In this document: in pieces, positions 29,818-36,424 of the stretch
How positions within the stretch are numbered: the first letter of the stretch is position 1
Layout: every line of letters begins with the position of its first letter
From: a virus
Length of the DNA stretch: 37,505 bases
Direction: 5' to 3' (one strand)
Virus record (IMG/VR): IMGVR_UViG_3300036944_001031
Coordinates: 1-37,505 of that record
Translations under genes and position numbers: made by a program
Notes under the pieces: generated by a model
Told to the model about the DNA's origin: nothing
What the model saw: the letters and a program-made list of their open reading frames with translations, nothing else
Database searches by the model: none

Positions 29818-30607
29818 ATGTGAAGCAAAGAGTTACTTTCAATTAGAAGAGTTAATCCCTTTTCAGGGTAAGTTAAAATCCATAGATAAGAAACACTTTA
29901 AGGATTTAAAAGATAGTTTAATTAAAGACGGCTTGCCCCTAGGGTTTCATGTTTGGAAAGATTCCAAAGACAAAGTATTTATTATAGATGGGCACCACAG
30001 GCAGTTAGCTTTGAAAGCATTGCAAGACGAAGGCTATCACATACCTGCTTTGCCTTGCACTGTAGTCTTTGCGAAGAATAAAAAAGAAGCAGCCAAAGCG
30101 GTTTTAATTTCTAATTCAAAGTATGCGAATATTAGTCCGGAAAGCCTTTCTGATTTCATGATAGATTTTGAATTAGGTTTAGATGATTTACAATTCTTAG
30201 ATATCACCGGTTTAGACATGGATGACTTTGCTAAAGATGCCGGTAAAGAAGGAAAAGACGAAGAGAATTTTTATACTGATAATATTAAGGCTCCTATTTA
30301 TACACCAAAAGGAGAAAAGCCAAAGATTACAGAGCTTTTTGATTTAACTAAAACCAATATTCTTTTAGAGAAAATAAATCAAAGTGAGCTGCCTAAAAAA
30401 GAAAAAGAGTTCTTAAGTTATGCAGCTCAGAGGCATATTGTTTTTAATTATAAAAGTATTGCTGAGTTTTATTGTCATGCTAGCAAAGAGGCACAGGATT
30501 TAATGGAAGATTCTGCTTTAGTTATTATAGATTTTAACAAAGCTGTAGAAAATGGATTTGTTAAATTAACTCAGGATTTAGCTGAAGCGTGTGAAGATGA
30601 AGAATAA
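29789..30607 (+). CDS. ParB-like N-terminal nuclease-domain protein
   Basis: A 272-residue protein. Residues ~15-110 match the ParB/sulfiredoxin fold: ELIPFQGKLKSIDKKHFKDLKDSL, a GFHVWKDSKDKVFIIDGHHRQLALKAL element (DGHHR is the classic box II) and LPCTVVFAKNKKEAAKAVLISNS. The C-terminal half is helical and acidic with no HTH pattern I can see. Known phage relatives lie next to DNA-modification genes, including TET-associated glycosyltransferases. The stop overlaps the next start region by 11 bases. The mRNA probably starts at or near the ATG. Confidence 0.75.
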   Translation: MKQDKTINIKCEAKSYFQLEELIPFQGKLKSIDKKHFKDLKDSLIKDGLPLGFHVWKDSKDKVFIIDGHHRQLALKALQDEGYHIPALPCTVVFAKNKKEAAKAVLISNSKYANISPESLSDFMIDFELGLDDLQFLDITGLDMDDFAKDAGKEGKDEENFYTDNIKAPIYTPKGEKPKITELFDLTKTNILLEKINQSELPKKEKEFLSYAAQRHIVFNYKSIAEFYCHASKEAQDLMEDSALVIIDFNKAVENGFVKLTQDLAEACEDEE

Positions 30608-31463
30608 CCTAGACGATTTTGCAGTATTTATTTTAACTAACGGTCGCCCTGATAATGTTATTACCTATAAAACCCTACAAAATAGTGGTTATACAGGCAG
30701 GGTTTATTTAGTCGTAGATGATTTAGATAAAACTAAAGATAAGTATTTAGAAAAGTATGGTGATCAAGTTATTATCTTTGATAAAAAAGCTATAGCAGCG
30801 ACCTTTGACGAAGGTGATAATTTTAATGATATGCGAGCTATTATCTACGCCCGTAACGCTTGTTTTAAAATAGCAGAAGATTTAGGAATCACTTATTTTA
30901 TTCAATTAGATGACGACTACACTTCATTCAACTTTAGATTTAACAAAGACTTAAAGTATTCATATTCCTCGATTACCAATTTAGATTTAATATTTCACCA
31001 CCTTTTAGATTTTTATATAAATACAAATGTAGATTCTATAGCTATGGCCCAGGGCGGAGACTTTATAGGCGGGGTTGATGGAACTAATGCCTCTGTAAAA
31101 AGTGTTTTAGTATTACGAAAGTGCATGAATAGCTTTTTATGCTCTACAAAAAGACCTTTTAAGTTCGTAGGAAGAGTAAACGAGGACGTGAACACTTACA
31201 CACGGTTAGCTAGCACAGGGCTTTTATTATTTACTATAAATCAAATATCACTTCAGCAGAAACAGACGCAAACTAATCAGGGTGGAATGACCGAAATGTA
31301 TTTAGATTCGGGAACCTATGTAAAAAGTTTCTACACTGTAATGTACCACCCATCTTCCGTTAAAATAAAGATGATGCAGTCTAAGTTTAAAAGGCTGCAT
31401 CACTCTGTCAGGTGGGACCATACCGTTCCTTTGATTCTGGACGAATCCTTTAAGAAGAAATAG
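30597..31463 (+). CDS. Glycosyltransferase resembling TET-associated DNA glycosyltransferase (TAGT)
   Basis: A 288-residue protein (ATG 30597; a GTG at 30591 is an alternative). It begins FAVFILTNGRPDNVITYKTL, then VYLVVDDLDKTKDKYLEKYG and YARNACFKIAEDLGITYFIQLDDDYTSF, with the DDD metal motif (~100), and MAQGGDFIGG. This arrangement is what I recall for the TAGT family, GT-A enzymes that add sugar to 5-hydroxymethylcytosine in phage DNA. It overlaps the ParB-like gene, a pairing known from such operons. No TET/JBP hydroxylase, hydroxymethylase or thymidylate synthase is seen in the window. Family call fairly likely; substrate unknown. Confidence 0.7.
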   Translation: MKNNLDDFAVFILTNGRPDNVITYKTLQNSGYTGRVYLVVDDLDKTKDKYLEKYGDQVIIFDKKAIAATFDEGDNFNDMRAIIYARNACFKIAEDLGITYFIQLDDDYTSFNFRFNKDLKYSYSSITNLDLIFHHLLDFYINTNVDSIAMAQGGDFIGGVDGTNASVKSVLVLRKCMNSFLCSTKRPFKFVGRVNEDVNTYTRLASTGLLLFTINQISLQQKQTQTNQGGMTEMYLDSGTYVKSFYTVMYHPSSVKIKMMQSKFKRLHHSVRWDHTVPLILDESFKKK

Positions 31464-31465
31464 AA

Positions 31466-31681
31466 ATGGACTTTAAATATAAGCTGCCTGGGACCAAATT
31501 AAATTTAGTTGGAAGTCTAAAGATAGAAGGAGACTATTCTAATAGCTTTAACAAGGTAATAAAGGCTTATATAAAAATTACAGATTCCCATCTAGAACTT
31601 ATAATTAAACCTGAAATAGATTATATAGCATCTGATTTAGACACAGAAAAAGACTATAAAATTTACATAGTTAAAGAATAA
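31466..31681 (+). CDS. Hypothetical beta-rich protein
   Basis: A 71-residue protein starting 2 bases after the glycosyltransferase stop with AAGAAGAAATAGAA upstream (weak site). Alternating strands (TKLNLVGSLKIEGDYSN; KAYIKITDSHLELIIK). No family. Being adjacent, it may be an accessory of the DNA glycosylation operon, but this is only from position. Confidence 0.55.
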   Translation: MDFKYKLPGTKLNLVGSLKIEGDYSNSFNKVIKAYIKITDSHLELIIKPEIDYIASDLDTEKDYKIYIVKE

Positions 31682-31703
31682 AATATCATATTGATACAGC
31701 CTA

Positions 31704-31733
31704 TTTACAAACGTAACACTTATGTGTTATACT
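31704..31733 (+). promoter_or_regulatory. Promoter with an operator-like inverted repeat
   Basis: TTTACA (31704-31709, 5 of 6) and TATACT (31728-31733, 5 of 6) are 18 bases apart. In the spacer, TAACAC-TTAT-GTGTTA (31714-31729) is a perfect 6-base inverted repeat that reaches into the -10 box, a usual place for a repressor to bind. It would drive the small genes from 31753 on. No repressor is assigned; the ribbon-helix-helix protein at 32986 is one candidate. Confidence 0.65.
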
Positions 31734-31752
31734 ATGTTTATAGGTGGTAACA

Positions 31753-31974
31753 ATGAAAAACTCAGAAATAAGAAAAGACCTTTTAAATAGATACATGAAA
31801 ATGATAGAAGAGCTTTTAGTTTTAAAAGCTCGATATGAATTTAACGAGCTACCCGTTGCATCTGATTTTAGAATAAAAAAAGAAGAGCTAGTTGGGATTA
31901 GATCAACAATATACCTTTTACAAGATTTAGTCGAACAAATGGAAGACGAAATGGTGGGTCCAGACCATGAGTAA
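31753..31974 (+). CDS. Hypothetical helical protein
   Basis: A 73-residue protein with TAGGTGGTAACA as ribosome site; a GTG 3 codons upstream is in frame but inside this site. Helical (MKMIEELLVLKARYEF...STIYLLQDLVEQMEDEM). Its end overlaps the next gene by 8 bases. First gene after the promoter with the inverted repeat. No family recognised. Confidence 0.6.
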   Translation: MKNSEIRKDLLNRYMKMIEELLVLKARYEFNELPVASDFRIKKEELVGIRSTIYLLQDLVEQMEDEMVGPDHE

Positions 31975-32209
31975 AAATAAGGCTTTAGAAAAACTCAGCA
32001 CACATGCGCATTATGGAAAGCTATATTTTAAACTAGCAGAAAAAGACAGAGCTGAAATAGTAGCTTTTGCTTTGATAAACTTTGATTTAAGTAAAGATGA
32101 TTTTGAATTTAAGGTAAACAGACTTTATTTAGATGTAGAAGCCAAGCCTAAAAATTATACTAAAATTATGGAGCTATTAAGCGCATTTAACACAATGAGG
32201 TTTTTATGA
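31967..32209 (+). CDS. Hypothetical protein
   Basis: An 80-residue protein, overlapping the previous gene by 8 bases and the next by 4 (ATGA). Helical and polar (KALEKLSTHAHYGKLYFKLAEKDRAEIVAFALIN). No family recognised. Likely coupled translation. Confidence 0.55.
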   Translation: MSKNKALEKLSTHAHYGKLYFKLAEKDRAEIVAFALINFDLSKDDFEFKVNRLYLDVEAKPKNYTKIMELLSAFNTMRFL

Positions 32210-32454
32210 AAAAATCATTTATGTTTCATTCTAAAGACGAAGATACTGGGATATTTAGAATTTGCTATGTGATAGACGGTGAAGAAATAGAATGGTTTGA
32301 ATGCACGCGCATGGGGACGGTTATTTCTCACGAAATATTTTCTCAATCAGTGCTAGATTGGGTTAAAGTAGAAAAGAATTACCCAAAAGAAAATAAGATA
32401 TTATTAGAAATGAGTTTGTATAAAGCTATAGAAAAATGGGAGGCAATGCCATGA
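32206..32454 (+). CDS. Hypothetical protein
   Basis: An 82-residue protein starting with an ATGA overlap. Mixed strands and helix (FRICYVIDGEEIEWFECTRM; YPKENKILLEMSLYKAIEKW). No family recognised. Its stop overlaps the exported protein's ATG by 4 bases. Confidence 0.55.
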   Translation: MKKSFMFHSKDEDTGIFRICYVIDGEEIEWFECTRMGTVISHEIFSQSVLDWVKVEKNYPKENKILLEMSLYKAIEKWEAMP

Positions 32455-32984
32455 ATCACGATCCGGATCACCTAGACGAAATTAACCTGACCTTTGTAAT
32501 CATTTCCCTGCTTATGATTTTTCTAGCCAATTCCGCAAGAGCAGAATCTAGGCAACTATCTTTAATAGGAATTACAGTTCACGGGACACCGAGCGGAGGC
32601 GCTGTTTCTAAATCCGCGATGCGGAATAAGATTACTAGCGACGGATTGCTGGCGCTAAACCCGCAGCTAAATTATACTTTTAATTATTCCGATGGGACTT
32701 TCTACAACACAACCGCCCTAATAGATTGCTATGGGCAGCCTGCCGGTATGGTTAGCTATGGGAAAAAATACGAAGTCGAATCCTATTTAAATCTAGGCTA
32801 TATGATAGGAATCTATGGACGCCTATTCCCAGCGGACGAAAACCTAAGGCTAGGGAAGATAGGAGCCTACCAGTTCTTGCCATTCCCTGCCCTAATAGCA
32901 GAGTATAGGATATCTAAAACGAGTAGCTTTAGAATGTCGTCTAATTATTTAATTAACTTTTTTGATTACGCATGGGAGTTTTAA
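32451..32984 (+). CDS. Exported protein, probable outer-membrane beta barrel
   Basis: A 177-residue protein. I chose ATG 32451 (ribosome site GGGAGG) over ATG 32436. Residues ~1-33 contain a hydrophobic core (FVIISLLMIFLAN) ending ARA-ES, a signal peptidase I-like site. The mature part alternates hydrophobic and polar residues with aromatic caps (TFNYSDGTFYNTTALIDCYG; VESYLNLGYMIGIYGRLF) and ends DYAWEF with C-terminal Phe, typical of outer-membrane barrels. About 145 residues would fit 8 strands. A phage-encoded surface change (e.g. superinfection exclusion or LPS modification) is an inference. Confidence 0.6.
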   Translation: MNHDPDHLDEINLTFVIISLLMIFLANSARAESRQLSLIGITVHGTPSGGAVSKSAMRNKITSDGLLALNPQLNYTFNYSDGTFYNTTALIDCYGQPAGMVSYGKKYEVESYLNLGYMIGIYGRLFPADENLRLGKIGAYQFLPFPALIAEYRISKTSSFRMSSNYLINFFDYAWEF

Positions 32985-32985
32985 A

Positions 32986-33171
32986 ATGAAGGGTAGAAAA
33001 AGAAGCAGGTCATTACGCCTAGATACGGTGCACATGATAAAGCTAAACGACCTAGGAATAAACGTATCTGAATTAATCCGCGAAATGATAAGCCAATTTC
33101 TAGACGCTAGAGATTGCCCTGTATGCGGAGCGCATTTAACTGCAAAAAAAGAATTGAAAAAACCAGTTTAA
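32986..33171 (+). CDS. Ribbon-helix-helix DNA-binding protein with zinc knuckle
   Basis: A 61-residue protein; start ATG 32986 with GGGAG 7 bases upstream. SRSLRLDTVHMIKLNDLGINVSELIREM fits the ribbon-helix-helix (Arc/MetJ) pattern: a short basic strand and two helices. After this comes CPVCGAHLT, a single CxxC that could bind zinc in a dimer. Probably a transcription regulator, perhaps of this operon. It is followed by a strong terminator. Confidence 0.7.
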   Translation: MKGRKRSRSLRLDTVHMIKLNDLGINVSELIREMISQFLDARDCPVCGAHLTAKKELKKPV

Positions 33172-33206
33172 TATATATAGAGTTATTCCTAGCTCTTGTT
33201 ATCTTA

Positions 33207-33246
33207 GGCGTTTAGAGATCCGAGCCTCTAAGCGCCTTTTTATTTT
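33207..33246 (+). terminator. Intrinsic terminator after the RHH gene
   Basis: GGCGTTTAGAG (33207-33217) pairs with CTCTAAGCGCC (33226-33236), 11 pairs with one G-U, around an 8-base loop, followed by TTTTTATTTT. It ends the operon from 29.8 or 31.7 kb and isolates the next block. Confidence 0.9.
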
Positions 33247-33284
33247 CTTGCAACCCGTGAAACTTAGTGGTGTTATTTTATTCA

Positions 33285-33713
33285 ATGTTCATATTGAAAA
33301 ACTTCCCCCTAAGTCCTTCAAGTAACCAACTATATAGCTCAGTAAACGGGCGCCTAATTAAATCCCAGGAAGGCAGAAGGTATGCGGCCAGCGTACAATC
33401 GTATGCTTTAACCAAACACCATGAAATTAGAAAAATTAAAGAAGAACTAAAGCCTAGCGATATCCTAAAGGTCGATTTTTATTTTGTTTTCCGTAAATCC
33501 AGAATCATTTCTAAAAAGAATGAATATAAAAAACTAGACGCTCATAACCGCCTTAAATCCGCCGCCGATGGGTTGGCGGATATAATAGGAATCGACGATA
33601 AACAATTCGTCACCGGAATCTGCGAGAAGGTAATCTGCGAAGAGCACGAGCGCGAGCAAATTATAATTCACATATCTAAAACTATTCAAAGAACATTAGG
33701 GGACATATCATGA
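33285..33713 (+). CDS. rusA: RusA-type Holliday junction resolvase
   Basis: A 142-residue protein; ATG 33285 starts MFILKNFPLSPSSNQLYSS (a GTG 6 codons upstream is in frame). RusA pattern: PLSPSSNQLY..VNGR, KVDFYFVFRK, then LDAHNRLKSAADGLADIIGIDD with the Asp/Asn/Lys and Asp-Asp active-site residues. Known: resolves Holliday junctions and helps remove branches before packaging. It begins a new operon after the terminator; its stop overlaps the next ATG (ATGA). A weak promoter-like TTGCAA-17-TGTTAT lies just upstream (~33248-33276). Confidence 0.85.
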   Translation: MFILKNFPLSPSSNQLYSSVNGRLIKSQEGRRYAASVQSYALTKHHEIRKIKEELKPSDILKVDFYFVFRKSRIISKKNEYKKLDAHNRLKSAADGLADIIGIDDKQFVTGICEKVICEEHEREQIIIHISKTIQRTLGDIS

Positions 33714-34465
33714 AAGTCGGAATATATGGGTGCGGAACTGTTGGTGGAACTTTAAAGAGATGGTTAGAAGAAAACACAGACCATGAAATAGCTGTTGTTG
33801 ATCCAGGTCTGAATATAAACGATGATATGAAATATTCAGATGCTATCTTTATTTGCGTGCCTTACGGAGCTAAGCATAAGGATTCGATTGTCATAGAGAC
33901 TGTCTATCAAGCTAAAAAGCATACGCAGAATGTATTTATAAAATCAACTGTCCTGCCCGGAACCAATGATTCTTTAAACACAGTATCAATGCCGGAATTC
34001 CTAACAGCTAGGCGGCCATACTTAGACTTTCAAAAACACCCGATTATGTGCGGACCAATCCCTTTAGAATTTGTTCAGAGACTATTCCCTAATAAAGAAA
34101 TTATTCAGGGCACAAACCTAGAGTGTGAAATATCTAAGTATATGCACAATTGCTTTGGCGCAACCAAAGTAACCTATTTCAATATGTTTAAAAGAATCTG
34201 TGATTTTTATAATACCAACTTCGACAATACTAAAGTCCTAGCAAACCATTCGACTGGCTATCTAGGGACCGAGCATTTACAAGTCCCAGGCCATGACGGG
34301 AAACTTGGCTACGGAGGAACTTGCTTCCCTATAAACATGGAAACCCTAGAGAAGCATTTAGATGTAATAAACAAACATCAAAAATTAAAACAAGACTTTG
34401 GACTAGAAAAAGAATTTATATCGTTAGTCAGAACCATGAATTTATCATATCGGGGTGAGGAATGA
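33710..34465 (+). CDS. Compact UDP-glucose/GDP-mannose dehydrogenase-like enzyme
   Basis: A 251-residue protein, ATGA-overlapped with rusA. NAD fold at the start (VGIYGCGTVGGTLKRWLEE), then IFICVPYGAK, KSTVLPGTND, a middle helix ISKYMHNCFGATKVTYFNMF, and LGYGGTCFPINMETLEKHL with the catalytic Cys. Normal family members are ~390-450 residues; here the C-terminal nucleotide-binding domain is missing, so it is a compact form. Reaction by family: oxidises the sugar C6 of UDP-glucose to UDP-glucuronate. Neighbour epimerase suggests a UDP-sugar pathway. Confidence 0.75.
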   Translation: MKVGIYGCGTVGGTLKRWLEENTDHEIAVVDPGLNINDDMKYSDAIFICVPYGAKHKDSIVIETVYQAKKHTQNVFIKSTVLPGTNDSLNTVSMPEFLTARRPYLDFQKHPIMCGPIPLEFVQRLFPNKEIIQGTNLECEISKYMHNCFGATKVTYFNMFKRICDFYNTNFDNTKVLANHSTGYLGTEHLQVPGHDGKLGYGGTCFPINMETLEKHLDVINKHQKLKQDFGLEKEFISLVRTMNLSYRGEE

Positions 34466-34548
34466 GCCAAGAGGTTTTAGATTTTATATTGATGACAATT
34501 TTCGTAAGTGGCGCATTTATTTTGGCGCATAAATGGTGGATGGAATGA
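34462..34548 (+). CDS. Small membrane protein (28 aa)
   Basis: A 28-residue protein, start overlapping the dehydrogenase stop by 4 bases (ATGA), with GAGG before it and a stop overlapping the next ATG. One hydrophobic helix (FILMTIFVSGAFILA) followed by HKWWME. Too short for a family call, but the double coupling suggests that it is translated. Confidence 0.45.
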   Translation: MSQEVLDFILMTIFVSGAFILAHKWWME

Positions 34549-34919
34549 AAATATACGTGACCCAAAAAGAAATAGATATAATTTATTTGTACGAAATGTT
34601 TCACCATATTTCAGAAATAGAAAATCTAAATAAACCGTTAAAAGAAAAAACTTACTTTTTAAAAGAAATTATAGAAATGACCATTCCATCTCAAACTTAT
34701 GGACAAGCGGTTTTTAAGGAGAAAATACAGGGATATTTCGACCACTTTCTGTTTGATTGTTCAAAGCCTAGAACGCTTGAATACTATTACTCAGAAGATT
34801 TTAATAATTATTTAAGAATGATTCCAGGATTTGGAGCGATGAAACGCCATGATTTTAGAAGGGCAATAGCTCATTTAAGTAATTCTGAAATACAAAACAT
34901 AGAATGGGTGAAACAATGA
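34545..34919 (+). CDS. Hypothetical protein
   Basis: A 124-residue protein; ATG 34545 overlaps the previous stop (ATGA). A helical protein (YLYEMFHHISEIENLNKPLKEK; DFRRAIAHLSNSEIQNIEW) with many aromatic residues. No family recognised. It sits between the sugar dehydrogenase and the epimerase in the same operon. Confidence 0.6.
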   Translation: MKIYVTQKEIDIIYLYEMFHHISEIENLNKPLKEKTYFLKEIIEMTIPSQTYGQAVFKEKIQGYFDHFLFDCSKPRTLEYYYSEDFNNYLRMIPGFGAMKRHDFRRAIAHLSNSEIQNIEWVKQ

Positions 34920-35872
34920 ACATACTAGTAACTGGATGCATGGGATTTATCGGCTCTAACTTAGTAAGCGATCTTTTAAATCAAGGTCATAAGATAATAG
35001 GGCTAGATAATCTCTCTCGGCCATCGATTAACCCAACCGATCGAATGAAGAAAAAATCTGGGAAAAACTGGGACAACTTTACATTCTTTAGGTTCGATAT
35101 TTGTAACCTAGACGATATGAAATCTGTAGTTGCCGCATCGCCTAAATTAGATGCAATTATTCATTTGGCCGCAATAGGATCCGTTCCGCTTAGCTTTGTT
35201 CAGCCGGCCAAGTCTATGAATGCCAACGTTGTGGGCTTCGCTAACATTATAGAGCTAGTTAGAGCCTTTGAAATACCTAAGCTAGTCTTTGCGTCGAGCT
35301 CGAGTGTTTATGGTTTAAGTCCAGAAAACCCAAGAAAGGAAGGCAGAGAGGGAAAACTCCTTTGTCCATATTCTTTAAGTAAAAGAGTTAACGAGGAGCT
35401 CGCTATATTACTTATGCCTCATGATTCCACATTCGTAGGATTAAGATTCTTTAATGTCTACGGTCCGGGTCAAAGTATGCTTGGGTATTACACCCCAGTT
35501 ATTCCTAGATTCCTTACGGAAGAAGTCCCAGAGGTTAACGGGGACGGGGAAACAATACGCGATTATACTTACGTAGACGACGTATCCGAGGCTATTTGTA
35601 AAAGCCTATATCTTAAACAGTCCGCAGTTTTAAACGTCGGGACGGGCTCCAGAACTTCATTAAACGAACTCCTAGATCTTATCGGAAAAAGAGATAAGGC
35701 TATTTATAAAGAACCTAGGCGTGGCGACGTAAGACAGTCTTGGGCGGATACATCTAATATAAATAACCTGCTTAAATGGTCAGCCAATATAAATATTAAA
35801 CAGGGCCTAGCTTTAACAAAAGAATTTTACGACGACTTTATGAAGCAAGGTATCGATAAAGAAAATGCTTAA
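34916..35872 (+). CDS. NAD-dependent sugar epimerase/dehydratase (WbpP/GalE-like SDR)
   Basis: A 318-residue extended SDR; start ATG 34916 (MNILVTG), coupled by an ATGA overlap; an upstream in-frame ATG at 34904 is an alternative. NAD motif GCMGFIGSN, catalytic Ser in FASSSSVYG and YSLSK with Tyr and Lys, then FFNVYGPGQ and RRGDVRQSWADTSN, typical of UDP-GlcNAc/UDP-glucuronate C4 epimerases. Expected role: epimerises UDP-sugars. With the dehydrogenase it could convert UDP-glucose to UDP-galacturonate or similar. Ends 7 bases before the tRNA. Confidence 0.8.
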   Translation: MNILVTGCMGFIGSNLVSDLLNQGHKIIGLDNLSRPSINPTDRMKKKSGKNWDNFTFFRFDICNLDDMKSVVAASPKLDAIIHLAAIGSVPLSFVQPAKSMNANVVGFANIIELVRAFEIPKLVFASSSSVYGLSPENPRKEGREGKLLCPYSLSKRVNEELAILLMPHDSTFVGLRFFNVYGPGQSMLGYYTPVIPRFLTEEVPEVNGDGETIRDYTYVDDVSEAICKSLYLKQSAVLNVGTGSRTSLNELLDLIGKRDKAIYKEPRRGDVRQSWADTSNINNLLKWSANINIKQGLALTKEFYDDFMKQGIDKENA

Positions 35873-35879
35873 AAAATAG

Positions 35880-35956
35880 GATTGTGTAGCTCAGCTGCGT
35901 AGAGCGTCGGATTGCAAACCCGAAGGTCCCAGGTTGAATTCCTGGCACAATCTCCA
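35880..35956 (+). tRNA. tRNA-Cys (anticodon GCA)
   Basis: Perfect 7-bp acceptor GATTGTG/CACAATC, D-stem GCTC/GAGC, anticodon loop TTGCAAA (GCA at 35914-35916), variable loop AGGTC, T-stem CCAGG/CCTGG, U73 and encoded CCA (35954-35956). U73 with GCA fits Cys identity. Odd points: the D-loop reads AGCTGCGTA, so position 19 is C, and the T-loop reads TTGAATT, so position 56 is G, an apparent swap of the usual G19-C56 pair. The last anticodon-stem pair is A-C. Confidence 0.9.
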
Positions 35957-36013
35957 CTAATTGCCTAAAAAATAAACAATGACTAAAACACTCACTTAAC
36001 GCACGATATTATT

Positions 36014-36424
36014 ATGGGTAATCATACAAAAAAAGGGGATTTTAAGCCTGGGAATAAGTTTGGACTCGGTCGTCCACGACTTCCTGATTCTATAAAATCA
36101 ATCCAGAAAATGCCCAAAGAGATATTAGAAAGACTAATATCTAAATACCTAATGATGGACCTAGAAGAGCTAAGGGATATATCTAACACCAAGATGAATT
36201 CGCTTCCTGTTATCGAGGCGTATCTTGTGGCGATAATAGTAGAGGGAATGTCTAAAAGGAATTTTGCTATTATGGAGTGGTTAATGATGCGATCAATAGG
36301 CAGAATCCAGGATGACCCCAACGCAGACGAAACAGATAGAACGACGCACGCCGAGTTAGTTAAATTCTTTCGCGAACGAAAAGAGATGCTAGAATCAACA
36401 AATCTTAATACTATAGACAGGTGA
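36014..36424 (+). CDS. terS: Terminase small subunit
   Basis: A 136-residue protein with helical N-terminal DNA-binding type region: KKGDFKPGNKFGLGRPRLPDS, then KEILERLISKYLMMDLEELRDI and a C-terminal FRERKEMLES. It directly precedes the large subunit with a GTGA overlap. No ribosome site is visible upstream of ATG 36014. The call rests mostly on position next to terL and general features. Confidence 0.75.
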   Translation: MGNHTKKGDFKPGNKFGLGRPRLPDSIKSIQKMPKEILERLISKYLMMDLEELRDISNTKMNSLPVIEAYLVAIIVEGMSKRNFAIMEWLMMRSIGRIQDDPNADETDRTTHAELVKFFRERKEMLESTNLNTIDR

